DNA of 64,000 nt from NCBI GenBank assembly GCA_946183365.1, contig CAMHAH010000014.1, positions 1-64,000 of the forward strand, read 5' to 3'. Origin of the DNA: an uncultured Clostridia bacterium (GTDB lineage Bacteria > Bacillota > Clostridia > Oscillospirales > Acutalibacteraceae). Position numbers and translations under genes: made by a program. The notes below the pieces were generated by a model. It was not told where the DNA came from and ran no database searches. It saw only the letters and a program-made list of their open reading frames with translations. This document shows positions 1 to 7,292 of the stretch, in pieces; position 1 is the first letter of the stretch, and each line of letters opens with the position of its first letter.

Positions 1-52
1 TATGCGGAATTCTCCGCAATAGATATTAAAGTGTTTTATTGCTACTTAGTAT
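1..52. repeat. Right end of a palindromic MITE-like element (cut by window edge)
   Basis: The sequence ending in CTTAGTAT at 45-52 aligns with the right half of the complete copies at 17947-18104 and 57916-58074: the shared pieces TATGCGGA/TATACGGA, CGCAATA, and TTAAAGTGTTTTA occur in the same order. The rest of the element lies left of the window. It sits downstream of the glycine riboswitch terminator on the minus strand. Confidence 0.7.
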
Positions 53-60
53 AAAAAGTA

Positions 61-90
61 TAAAAAGAAAAGAGCCGTTGAAAACGACCC
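61..90 (-). terminator. Intrinsic terminator after the glycine riboswitch
   Basis: Read on the minus strand, GGGTCGTT pairs with AACGGCTC across a TTC loop (8 pairs, two of them G-U), followed by TTTTCTTTTT. Its place just 3' of the glycine aptamer makes it the likely expression platform: glycine binding should decide between this stem and read-through into the gene left of the window. Confidence 0.75.
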
Positions 91-104
91 TCAGACAAAG
101 CGCG

Positions 105-265
105 GTATTGCTCCGCGTACAGCCTATGCTGCGTCTCCGTCCTTTTGCCTGAGAGATTGACGTGAAAATCACGCTTGCACCTTCGGCATCCGTCAGTCAA
201 CAGACCACGGAATTCTCCGGAGTGCCGTCGGCATACGGTCAACCGTCCTGTACAATAGATATGAA
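105..265 (-). promoter_or_regulatory. Glycine riboswitch
   Basis: On the minus strand the glycine aptamer hallmarks appear in order: CCGGAGAATTCCG, then GATGCCGAAGGTGCAAGC, then CAATCTCTCAGGCAAAAGGAC. These match the conserved core of the gcvT/glycine riboswitch. Only one full aptamer is clear. The 3' stretch before the terminator (about 105-130) may be a partner 'ghost' stem, as in singlet glycine riboswitches. The controlled gene (typically glycine cleavage or an amino-acid symporter) is outside the window to the left. Confidence 0.88.
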
Positions 266-316
266 AAGGCGGTTTTCTGTATGCTTCTACCGACACATAT
301 TCTTTTATCGAAATAT

Positions 317-344
317 ATTATAGCACTTCTGTTCAAAAATGCAA
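317..344 (-). promoter_or_regulatory. Sigma-A-type promoter for the glycine riboswitch transcript
   Basis: Minus strand: -35 TTGCAT (339-344), 16-bp spacer, -10 TATAAT (317-322). It lies about 50 bp upstream of the aptamer. Confidence 0.6.
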
Positions 345-353
345 TAGTTTTTG

Positions 354-382
354 TTGACTTTACATTATTTTTGACGGATAAT
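354..382 (+). promoter_or_regulatory. Sigma-A-type promoter for the fliB-like gene
   Basis: TTGACT (354-359), 17-bp spacer, GATAAT (377-382), with RBS AAAGGAA before the ATG at 411. It is back to back with the riboswitch promoter. Confidence 0.55.
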
Positions 383-410
383 CAACTTATATGATCGAAA
401 GGAACCTGTC

Positions 411-1397
411 ATGGAGCGTTTTTATCCCGAGTATTATCACAAATTCCGCTGTATCGCCGCCGACTGTCCCGATAGCTGCTGTCAGGGCTGGGATGTGGTG
501 ATAGACAGCGACACAGAGAGCTTTTATAATTCCGTTCAGGGCGAGTTCGGCGATAAGCTCAGAGAAGCAATTTACACCGACCCAGACGGCGACCGCGTGT
601 TCCGCCTTAAAGAGGGGCAGAAATGTCCGTTCTGGGGCGACGACAAGCTGTGCGACATATACAAAGAGCTCGGCGAAGAGCGCCTGTGTGTGACCTGCGC
701 GCGGTTCCCGCGGCTCAAGATGGACTATACCGTGTTCACCGAGTACTCCTTAGCCCTTGCCTGTCCCGAAGCGGCTCGGCTGATAACCGAGACCGACGGC
801 GCTTATGACGGCTTCAGACTTACCGATATAAAGGCCTGCGGCGAATACAGCCCCGAGCTCATGAGCCTTCTGCTAAAATCAAGAAAGCGCTGCGCGGATA
901 TCCTCAGCGCCGATAAACCTCTCTCGGATAAACTGATCGGGCTGATAAGCTTCAACTCAGAAGTCCAGAAGAGGCTTACGGGTGAGCCGCCAAAGACCAA
1001 TGATAAAGCGGCAGACTGTAAATACATATTCGACCTTTACTCACAGCTCGAATATATCGAGCCCGGGCACAGGGATATGATACTCAACAGCGCCGTCGAT
1101 AAACCCGACCTGAGCGCTCATGAGGCTGAGTATACCCGCCTTGCGCTGTATTGGCTGTACCGCGGATATCTGACGGCAGTAGACACCCTCGACGTGCTCT
1201 CGCCGACAGCTATGATCGTGTGCTCGCTTACGGTGACCTCTGCGCTGTGCGACAGATACGGACTGAGCGCCGACAAAGCGGCTCAGATATATTCAAAGGA
1301 ATTTGAACAGAGCTATGAGAACACCGAACGGCTGAATGACGAATTCGCGTATGACCCCATGTTCTCGGCTGAGAGCCTGATCGGCATACTGTCGTGA
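411..1397 (+). CDS. fliB: FliB-like (flagellin lysine-N-methylase family) Cys-rich protein
   Basis: The 328-aa protein begins with the family pattern FYPEYYHKFRCIAADCPDSCCQGW and carries further cysteines (KCPFWGDDKLCDIYKELG, LCVTCARFPR at about 80-105) that are expected to hold an iron-sulfur or metal centre. This Cys arrangement defines the FliB family, named after the Salmonella flagellin lysine methylation gene. Clostridial homologues are common in genomes without any flagellin gene nearby, as here, so the real substrate is unknown. It is first in a run of translation and cofactor genes and has its own promoter. Family assignment is good; function is uncertain. Confidence 0.8.
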   Translation: MERFYPEYYHKFRCIAADCPDSCCQGWDVVIDSDTESFYNSVQGEFGDKLREAIYTDPDGDRVFRLKEGQKCPFWGDDKLCDIYKELGEERLCVTCARFPRLKMDYTVFTEYSLALACPEAARLITETDGAYDGFRLTDIKACGEYSPELMSLLLKSRKRCADILSADKPLSDKLIGLISFNSEVQKRLTGEPPKTNDKAADCKYIFDLYSQLEYIEPGHRDMILNSAVDKPDLSAHEAEYTRLALYWLYRGYLTAVDTLDVLSPTAMIVCSLTVTSALCDRYGLSADKAAQIYSKEFEQSYENTERLNDEFAYDPMFSAESLIGILS

Positions 1398-1401
1398 ACT
1401 G

Positions 1402-1430
1402 TTTACAGACAGGGGCGACTGTGATATAAT
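1402..1430 (+). promoter_or_regulatory. Sigma-A-type promoter for trmN6-rsmI-folC
   Basis: TTTACA (1402-1407), exactly 17 bp, TATAAT (1425-1430), followed by RBS AAGGAGGG and the ATG at 1454. Confidence 0.65.
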
Positions 1431-1453
1431 AGATTGGAAAAAGGAGGGATATC

Positions 1454-2197
1454 ATGCGAGCCGAACCGCTGGGCAACGGCGTACAGGTGTACGTCAGCGA
1501 CGCCCATCATTTCACAACAGATACCATACTGTTAGCGAACTTTGCCGCCGCCAAAAACGGCGAGAGGATAGTTGAGCTCGGCACGGGCTGCGGCACGATA
1601 CCCCTGTTGATGATAAGGGATATTGCCCCTAAACGGATAAACGCGGTCGAGATACAAAGCGAGGCGCTAAAGCTATTGAAAAGCAGCATAGAGCTGAACA
1701 GGGAGAACGGTATCGACCGAGCAACTCTGATCGACCCGATCCTCGCCGACCTCAGAGATATAAAGAGCGTCCTGCCCGCGGGCGAATTTGACCTCGTGGT
1801 ATGCAACCCGCCGTATAAGCTGAGCGGCTCGGGGCTGACCAACCCCAATAAAGCAAAAAAGACCGCCCGGCATGAGAGCGAATGTACCCTTGACGATATA
1901 TGCGAGGCGGCAAAGTGGCTGCTGCGCTGCGGCGGCAGGTTCGCCCTTTGTCAGCGCCCCGAGAGACTGACCGACGTCCTCTCGTGCATGAGAGCGCACG
2001 ATATGGAGCCAAAGAAGCTGAGATTTGTACAGGGCAGAGCCGACAAAGCGCCAAAGCTCTTTTTATGCGAGGCTAAACGCGGCTCAAAACCCGGCTATAT
2101 GGACGTACTGCCCGCGCTGATAGTAGAGGACAAAGACGGCTTCACCGCCGAGATGCGGCAGATATACTCAAGCTATAAGGACGGATATGATGGATAA
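1454..2197 (+). CDS. trmN6: tRNA1(Val) adenine-37 N6-methyltransferase (TrmN6/YfiC family)
   Basis: A 247-aa SAM-dependent methyltransferase. The SAM-binding motif I is VELGTGCGTIPLLM (about 42-55). The catalytic N6-adenine motif NPPY is at about 118 in VVCNPPYKLSGSG, and the downstream ARHESECTLDDI block is typical of the TrmN6 family rather than of generic HemK-type enzymes. Known members methylate A37 of tRNA-Val. Its 3' end overlaps rsmI by 11 bp, so the two are co-translated and form an RNA-modification pair. RBS AAGGAGGG sits well before the ATG. Confidence 0.9.
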   Translation: MRAEPLGNGVQVYVSDAHHFTTDTILLANFAAAKNGERIVELGTGCGTIPLLMIRDIAPKRINAVEIQSEALKLLKSSIELNRENGIDRATLIDPILADLRDIKSVLPAGEFDLVVCNPPYKLSGSGLTNPNKAKKTARHESECTLDDICEAAKWLLRCGGRFALCQRPERLTDVLSCMRAHDMEPKKLRFVQGRADKAPKLFLCEAKRGSKPGYMDVLPALIVEDKDGFTAEMRQIYSSYKDGYDG

Positions 2198-3011
2198 TAT
2201 ACTGTATGTAGTTGGCACGCCGATAGGCAACCTCGGCGATATGTCCGAGAGAGCGATAGAAACGCTCTCTGCGGTGGACTTCATCGCCGCCGAGGATACC
2301 CGCGTGACCGTAAAGCTGCTCAACCACTTCAACATAAAGAAGCCGATGGTCAGCTACTTTGAACACAACAAGCATGATAAGGGCGAGAAGATAATCGACC
2401 GTATACTCGCGGGCGAGAGCTGCGCCATAGTCACCGACGCGGGTATGCCGTGTATCTCAGACCCGGGTGAAGATCTGATACGTCAATGTGAGGCGGCGGG
2501 CATAAGGACCGTTGTGGTCCCCGGCCCGAGCGCGGTCATCTCGGCTCTTGCGGTATCGGGGCTCGAGACGGGCAGGTTCACCTTTGAGGGCTTTTTATCG
2601 GTCAACAAAAAGAGCCGATCAGAGCACCTCGAGAGCCTTAAGGACGAGAGGCGCACCATGATATTCTATGAAGCTCCTCACAAGCTGCCCAATACCCTTA
2701 AAGACCTGTACTCGACCTTCGGCGACAGAAAACTGACCATAGCAAGAGAGCTGACCAAGCTGCATGAGGAGATAATCCGCACCACCACAAAGAAAGCGGC
2801 TGAGACTTACATCGACGACCCCTTAAAGGGCGAGATAGTGCTGATACTCGAGGGCAAAAAGGAAACCGAGACCTCTGAGATCACTATGGAAGAAGCCGTC
2901 GCCTACGCAAAAAAACTGATCGAAAACGGGATGAGACCCACCGACGCCGCTAAGGAAGCGGCGGCTATGGCTGGTCTCAAGAAAAATGATATTTATAAGG
3001 AACTGATATGA
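2187..3011 (+). CDS. rsmI: 16S rRNA (cytidine-1402-2'-O)-methyltransferase RsmI
   Basis: This 274-aa protein belongs to the tetrapyrrole-methylase fold family. The N-terminus LYVVGTPIGNLGDMSERA is diagnostic of RsmI, followed by AAEDTRVTVKLLNHF, the SAM loop VTDAGMPCISDPG, and VPGPSAVISALAVSGL. It 2'-O-methylates C1402 in the ribosomal P site. Translation probably starts at the first of two adjacent ATGs, inside the end of trmN6. Its stop overlaps the folC start (ATGA), so translation is coupled in both directions. Length is normal for the family. Confidence 0.95.
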   Translation: MMDNILYVVGTPIGNLGDMSERAIETLSAVDFIAAEDTRVTVKLLNHFNIKKPMVSYFEHNKHDKGEKIIDRILAGESCAIVTDAGMPCISDPGEDLIRQCEAAGIRTVVVPGPSAVISALAVSGLETGRFTFEGFLSVNKKSRSEHLESLKDERRTMIFYEAPHKLPNTLKDLYSTFGDRKLTIARELTKLHEEIIRTTTKKAAETYIDDPLKGEIVLILEGKKETETSEITMEEAVAYAKKLIENGMRPTDAAKEAAAMAGLKKNDIYKELI

Positions 3012-4285
3012 ATTATACCGAAAGCTTAGAGTTCATCCACTCGCTCGACAAATTCGGCTCACGCCCGGGGCTCGACAGGGTGAAGCGGCTGTTTGACGAG
3101 GTACCCGAGGTACTCGACCAAAGGTTCATCCACGTCGCGGGCACCAACGGCAAGGGCTCCGTTTGCGCCGTATTAAGCGCCGTCTTACAGCAGGCGGGCT
3201 ATAAGACGGGGCTGTTCATCTCGCCGTATATCACCGACTTTCGCGAGAGGATACAGATAAATAACGAGATGATATCAAAGAGCGAGCTCAGCGAGGCGGT
3301 GACCTTTTTCAAGCCCATCCTCGAAAGGCTCAATAATGAGGGTATCATCATCACGGAATTTGAGTTCCTGACCGTGCTGAGCTTCTGGATTTACAAGAAA
3401 AACGGCTGTGACGTCGTGGTATGCGAGGTAGGCATGGGCGGACTGCTCGACTCCACCAACCTCATAAAAAGCCCCCTGTGCTCTGTGATAACGAGAATAG
3501 ACCTCGACCACACCGCGATACTCGGCGATACCATAGAGGAGATAGCGCGCCAGAAGGCGGGCATAATAAAGCCCGGCTGTCCTGTCGCTGTCGCCGCTCA
3601 AACCGCACAGGCGTACAGGGTGATCGAGAACACCGCGAGAGAGAACGACAGCGCTCTTTACCGCGCCGAGGAGATTAAGCTCACCGTAACCGACAAGGAT
3701 AAAGACGGCACACGCTTCATTTACCGCGACACCGAGATGCTCCTGCCGCTGCTGGGCGCTCACCAGACAGACAACCTGCGCTGTGCCTTGGCGGCGGTCG
3801 AAGCCCTCAGCAAAGAGAGCGACATACACATATCCGCGGTGGATATCCGCAAGGGTCTGATGAATATAAAGCACCCCGCGCGTTTTGAGCGGCTGAGCGC
3901 TGAGCCCGAGGTCATCCTTGACGGAGCTCACAACCCCAACGGACTGACGGCGTTCGCCGAGGCGGTGCGAGCCTATTATCCAAAGGGTGACAAAACGCTT
4001 ATCATCGGTATGCTCGCCGATAAGGACAGCACCTCTCTGTATATACTCAAGGGGCTGTTCAAAAGGATAATAGCGACCGACATAGATAACCCCAGAGCGC
4101 TTTCTGCCGAGAAGCTCGCCGAAAGGCTGAGCGGCATAGCAGAGAGCGTAGAGGTGGTCAACAAGCCCTCTGCCGCCTTTGACAGGGCTATGGAGCACGG
4201 CGGCGATATATTTATCTGCGGCTCGCTGTATCTCGCGTCTGAGATACGACCGTATATACTCTCAAAAACAGCAAAAAGCGAATAA
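3008..4285 (+). CDS. folC: Bifunctional folylpolyglutamate synthase / dihydrofolate synthase
   Basis: A 425-aa Mur-ligase-family enzyme that adds glutamate to dihydropteroate and to reduced folates using ATP. The ATP-binding P-loop is HVAGTNGKGSVCAVL (about 42-56), followed by the family motif LFISPYITDFRERIQI. The central CEVGMGGLLDSTN matches the FolC/MurC-F signature, and the C-terminal ligand domain contains LDGAHNPNG. It is the last gene of trmN6-rsmI-folC and is followed by a terminator. Confidence 0.95.
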   Translation: MNYTESLEFIHSLDKFGSRPGLDRVKRLFDEVPEVLDQRFIHVAGTNGKGSVCAVLSAVLQQAGYKTGLFISPYITDFRERIQINNEMISKSELSEAVTFFKPILERLNNEGIIITEFEFLTVLSFWIYKKNGCDVVVCEVGMGGLLDSTNLIKSPLCSVITRIDLDHTAILGDTIEEIARQKAGIIKPGCPVAVAAQTAQAYRVIENTARENDSALYRAEEIKLTVTDKDKDGTRFIYRDTEMLLPLLGAHQTDNLRCALAAVEALSKESDIHISAVDIRKGLMNIKHPARFERLSAEPEVILDGAHNPNGLTAFAEAVRAYYPKGDKTLIIGMLADKDSTSLYILKGLFKRIIATDIDNPRALSAEKLAERLSGIAESVEVVNKPSAAFDRAMEHGGDIFICGSLYLASEIRPYILSKTAKSE

Positions 4286-4334
4286 ACCTCATTATACTGT
4301 TTTTACCGACAACCGAATAAAACATGATTTTCAT

Positions 4335-4366
4335 GCCTATCCTATTAGTATTAGGGTAGGCTTTTT
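4335..4366 (+). terminator. Intrinsic terminator after folC
   Basis: GCCTATCC pairs with GGGTAGGC (one G-U) around an A/T-rich loop, followed by TTTTTG. It separates the housekeeping run from the sporulation operon. Confidence 0.75.
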
Positions 4367-4406
4367 GATTGCATAATAAACGCCTTTTTATAAACAGGAG
4401 GAACAA

Positions 4407-4709
4407 ATGGTAGATATGACATATCAGAACGGCGTGGTCACCGCGAGGCTCTGCGGAGAGATAGACCACCATATCGCGCCAAAGCTGCGCGGAGAGATAG
4501 ACGCCTGCTGTGAGAGCTGCCGACCCTCGCGGCTGGTGCTCGATTACGGCTCGGTGAGCTTCATGGACTCGTCGGGCATAGGGCTGGTGATGGGAAGATA
4601 CCGAATGATATCTCTGCTCGGAGGCAGGCTCGAGGTAGTGAACGTCCCCAAGGGACTGAAGAAGATATTTACCCTTTCGGGACTTGAGAATTTAGGGGTG
4701 ATGAAATGA
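4407..4709 (+). CDS. spoIIAA: Anti-sigma F factor antagonist SpoIIAA
   Basis: A 100-aa STAS-domain protein. The phosphorylatable serine lies in FMDSSGIGLVMGRYR (about 52-66), the canonical site that SpoIIAB phosphorylates and SpoIIE dephosphorylates. Unphosphorylated SpoIIAA releases sigma F from SpoIIAB in the forespore. The order spoIIAA-spoIIAB-sigF is the conserved spoIIA operon. The stop overlaps the spoIIAB start (ATGA), so the two are coupled. RBS AGGAGG precedes the ATG. A sigma-H-type promoter is expected in 4367-4400, but I could not define it convincingly. Confidence 0.95.
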   Translation: MVDMTYQNGVVTARLCGEIDHHIAPKLRGEIDACCESCRPSRLVLDYGSVSFMDSSGIGLVMGRYRMISLLGGRLEVVNVPKGLKKIFTLSGLENLGVMK

Positions 4710-5149
4710 ATATCATAAACAATATGAAGCTGAGCTTTATCTCAAAGAGCGTGAACGAGAGCTTTGCTCGATCGGCTGTGGCGGCGTTTCTGCTGCCGCT
4801 CGACCCTACCGTCGCCGAGATAGCGGACATAAAGACCGCGGTATCAGAGGCGGTCACCAACGCTATAGTACACGCCTATCCCGAACAGTTCGGCACAGTA
4901 TACATAGATATGCGCCTGACCGATACGGGCAGGGCGATAATCAAGATACGCGACAAGGGTATCGGCATACCCGATATCGAGAAGGCCATGGAGCCGCTGT
5001 ATACCACCTCGACCGACGAGAGGGCAGGGCTGGGCTTCGCTGTCATGCAGAGCTTCACAGACAGGGTGAGGGTGCGCTCGACAGTCGGCAAAGGCACCAC
5101 CGTGACCTTAGAGAAGAACATAATCCGCTCGGCACATGGAAAGAAATGA
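4706..5149 (+). CDS. spoIIAB: Anti-sigma F factor / serine kinase SpoIIAB
   Basis: A 147-aa GHKL-fold kinase. Visible ATP-binding boxes are the N box SEAVTNAIVHAYP (about 46-58), the G1 box IRDKGIGIPD (about 84-93) and the G2 box RAGLGFAVMQSF (about 108-119). It holds sigma F inactive and phosphorylates SpoIIAA. Its last 14 bases overlap the start of sigF, giving tight stoichiometric coupling. Confidence 0.95.
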   Translation: MNIINNMKLSFISKSVNESFARSAVAAFLLPLDPTVAEIADIKTAVSEAVTNAIVHAYPEQFGTVYIDMRLTDTGRAIIKIRDKGIGIPDIEKAMEPLYTTSTDERAGLGFAVMQSFTDRVRVRSTVGKGTTVTLEKNIIRSAHGKK

Positions 5150-5780
5150 GCTGATAGAACAGAACCTCAATCTCGTCCACTCCTGCGCTCACCGCTTCAG
5201 AGGCAAGGGCGTCGAGTATGACGAATTATACTCGGCGGGGTGTGTGGGACTGGTCAAAGCGGCTGATAAATTCGACCCGTCGCTCGGCTACCGCTTCTCG
5301 ACCTACGCCGTGCCGGTGATACTGGGTGAGATACGACAGCTGTTCAGAGACGGCGGCACTGTCAAGCTCTCGCGCTCACTAAAGGAGCTGAGCATGAAGG
5401 CTAAGGCAGTCTGTGAACGGTATCAGAACGAGCACGGCGAGGATATACCGATATCAAGGCTGTCAAGCGAGCTCGGGGTCGACGAATACACCGCGGCTCA
5501 GGCGCTGAACGCCTCTTTGTCGGTGCTGTCGCTGTCGGGCGACAACGACGAGGGCGGCATAGATATCCCCGTGCCCTCAGCCGAAGAGAGCCTGACGGAC
5601 AGGCTCTCTCTCAGACAGGCGATAGCGACCCTCAGCGAGAGCGACCGGGGGCTGATAACCATGCGGTATTTCAAGCACAAGACCCAGTCTGAGACAGCCA
5701 AAGCCTTGGGCACAACTCAGGTGCAGATATCCCGCAGAGAGAAGAAGATACTGCTGAGGATGAGAGCCATGCTGATATGA
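5136..5780 (+). CDS. sigF: RNA polymerase sigma-F factor (SpoIIAC)
   Basis: A 214-aa sigma-70-family factor directing forespore transcription. Region 2 contains GVEYDELYSAGCVGLVKAAD and RFSTYAVPVILGEIR; region 3 follows; region 4 has the helix-turn-helix SETAKALGTTQVQISRREKK near the C-terminus. The context (third gene of spoIIAA-AB-sigF) identifies it as SigF rather than the related SigG. A strong terminator follows. Confidence 0.95.
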   Translation: MERNELIEQNLNLVHSCAHRFRGKGVEYDELYSAGCVGLVKAADKFDPSLGYRFSTYAVPVILGEIRQLFRDGGTVKLSRSLKELSMKAKAVCERYQNEHGEDIPISRLSSELGVDEYTAAQALNASLSVLSLSGDNDEGGIDIPVPSAEESLTDRLSLRQAIATLSESDRGLITMRYFKHKTQSETAKALGTTQVQISRREKKILLRMRAMLI

Positions 5781-5809
5781 TATCGGTCGATATAAAGAAT
5801 AAAAAGCGA

Positions 5810-5838
5810 AAGGGCGGAGCAAAAACTCCGTCCTTTTC
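5810..5838 (+). terminator. Intrinsic terminator of the spoIIA operon
   Basis: GGGCGGAG / CTCCGTCC stem around a CAAAAA loop, followed by TTTTCTC. Confidence 0.8.
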
Positions 5839-5848
5839 TCATACAATC

Positions 5849-5872
5849 GGGGACTGTATCTCAACAGTCCCC
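5849..5872 (-). terminator. Hairpin at the end of the purine-degradation operon
   Basis: A perfect GGGGACTG / CAGTCCCC stem lies 8 bp downstream (minus strand) of the hydantoinase stop. There is no strong U run after it, so it may be a weak terminator or an mRNA-stabilising hairpin. Confidence 0.5.
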
Positions 5873-5879
5873 TGAATTA

Positions 5880-7250
5880 TCATAGATTATATTTACCGCG
5901 GGCTATATATCTGCCGCTGTGCTCGAGGACTACCTCGCCGCCGCTGTATACCAGCCTGCCGCGCAGGAACACCTTATCTATCCTGCCGACGGTCTTGACG
6001 CCCTCATACGGGTCATAGCCGCAGGCCGAGTGACTTTTGGCGGCGGATATCACTCCGCTTTGCTTTGGGTCAAAGATGACTATGTCGGCGTCTGAGCCAG
6101 CCTTGACGGCGCCCTTTTTAGGATACATACCGTAGAGGCGGGCAGGGTTCTCGCTGAGATAAGCGCACATCTGCTGCAGAGAGATACGCCTTTTCTTAAC
6201 GCCGTAGGTATACATCAGCACAGCTCTCGTCTCAACGCCGGGCATACCGTTGGGTATCTTGGTGAAATAGTCCTTGCCGGCTCTCTTCTGCTCCAATGTA
6301 AATGAGCAGTGGTCGGTGCTTATCGTATTCAGCTGATTGTGCTTTAAAGCCTCCCACAGAGCGCGGTTGTCCTCAGACTTCCTCAGCGGCGGAGAACAGA
6401 TATACTTAGAGCTTTTGTCAAACGGAGCGCTGTAGACGCTGTCGTCAAGCAAAAGGTACTGAGGACAGGTCTCGGCATATACCTTAACGCCGTTTTTGCG
6501 GGCGCGGATGACCTCCTGATAACCCTCGGCAGTACTCAGATGTACTACGATACACGGAGCGTCGGCGGCTTTCGCTATGGTCAGAAAACGTCTGACAGCC
6601 TCTGCCTCGGTGTAATCGGGACGGGTCTTCGGGTGGTTGGCGGGCGCGGTATCGCCCCTTGAGATCGCCTCTTCTCTCAATTTGCCGATGATACCCGAGT
6701 TCTCACAGTGACAGCCCACTATACCGCCGTACTTCTTGAGCTCGGCCATGATCTCATATATTTCGCGGTCGTTGAGCTCCATAGCGTCATAGATCATATA
6801 GACCTTGAACGAGGTCACTCCCTGTTCAAACATAGCGGGCAGCTCGGCTCTGATATCCTCGCGCCAATCCGACACAGCCATATGGAAGGCGTAGTCGCAG
6901 GATGAATTCGCGAACGCCTTTATATGCCAGTTATTTAGCGCGTCAGAGAGGGTCTCTCCCTTGTTCTGGGTGGCGAAGTCGACTATCGTCGTAACTCCGC
7001 CGGCTACCGCGCTCTTTGAGCCTGTATCAAAGTTATCGGCGGTCACGGTATCGCTGACCTCGAGGTCAAAATGAGTATGGGCGTCAATGAAACCGGGGAA
7101 GATCAGCTTACCGCTGACGTCTACCTCCTGAGCGTCGGCAGCGAGCCGGCGCCCTACGGCGACTATCTTCTCGCCCGATACCAGCACGTCGGCGTGCCTG
7201 ATACCCTTAGACGATACCACCGTACCGCCCTTGAACAAAATCTTTTTCAT
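5880..7250 (-). CDS. hyuA: Dihydropyrimidinase / hydantoinase-type amidohydrolase (HyuA-like)
   Basis: A 456-aa cyclic amidohydrolase of the dihydropyrimidinase family. Metal-binding GFIDAHTHFDLEV (about 55-67), the region FKVYMIYDA around the expected carbamylated lysine (about 148), histidines in VGCHCEN and IVVHLSTAEG, and STDHCSF (about 310-316) are all present. Family members open cyclic ureides such as hydantoins or dihydropyrimidines. The gene is last in ssnA-ygfK-hyuA, a grouping known from anaerobic purine/urate degradation clusters (E. coli hyuA-ygfK-ssnA region). A ring-opening step in purine breakdown is therefore more likely than pyrimidine catabolism. Confidence 0.85.
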   Translation of the reverse strand: MKKILFKGGTVVSSKGIRHADVLVSGEKIVAVGRRLAADAQEVDVSGKLIFPGFIDAHTHFDLEVSDTVTADNFDTGSKSAVAGGVTTIVDFATQNKGETLSDALNNWHIKAFANSSCDYAFHMAVSDWREDIRAELPAMFEQGVTSFKVYMIYDAMELNDREIYEIMAELKKYGGIVGCHCENSGIIGKLREEAISRGDTAPANHPKTRPDYTEAEAVRRFLTIAKAADAPCIVVHLSTAEGYQEVIRARKNGVKVYAETCPQYLLLDDSVYSAPFDKSSKYICSPPLRKSEDNRALWEALKHNQLNTISTDHCSFTLEQKRAGKDYFTKIPNGMPGVETRAVLMYTYGVKKRRISLQQMCAYLSENPARLYGMYPKKGAVKAGSDADIVIFDPKQSGVISAAKSHSACGYDPYEGVKTVGRIDKVFLRGRLVYSGGEVVLEHSGRYIARGKYNL

Positions 7251-7292
7251 ATAATCACTTTCTCTATACCTCTCAAATAAATGAGAGACTTA

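Noticed and set aside
42..296. 84-codon minus-strand open frame
   Set aside because: It coincides with the glycine riboswitch and its terminator; no RBS or family resemblance.
411..1397. Evidence for flagella from the FliB-like protein
   Set aside because: No flagellin or other flagellar genes in the window, and FliB-family proteins are common in non-flagellated clostridia.
3275..4198. 307-codon minus-strand open frame antisense to folC
   Set aside because: folC on the plus strand has all family motifs; the antisense frame has none.
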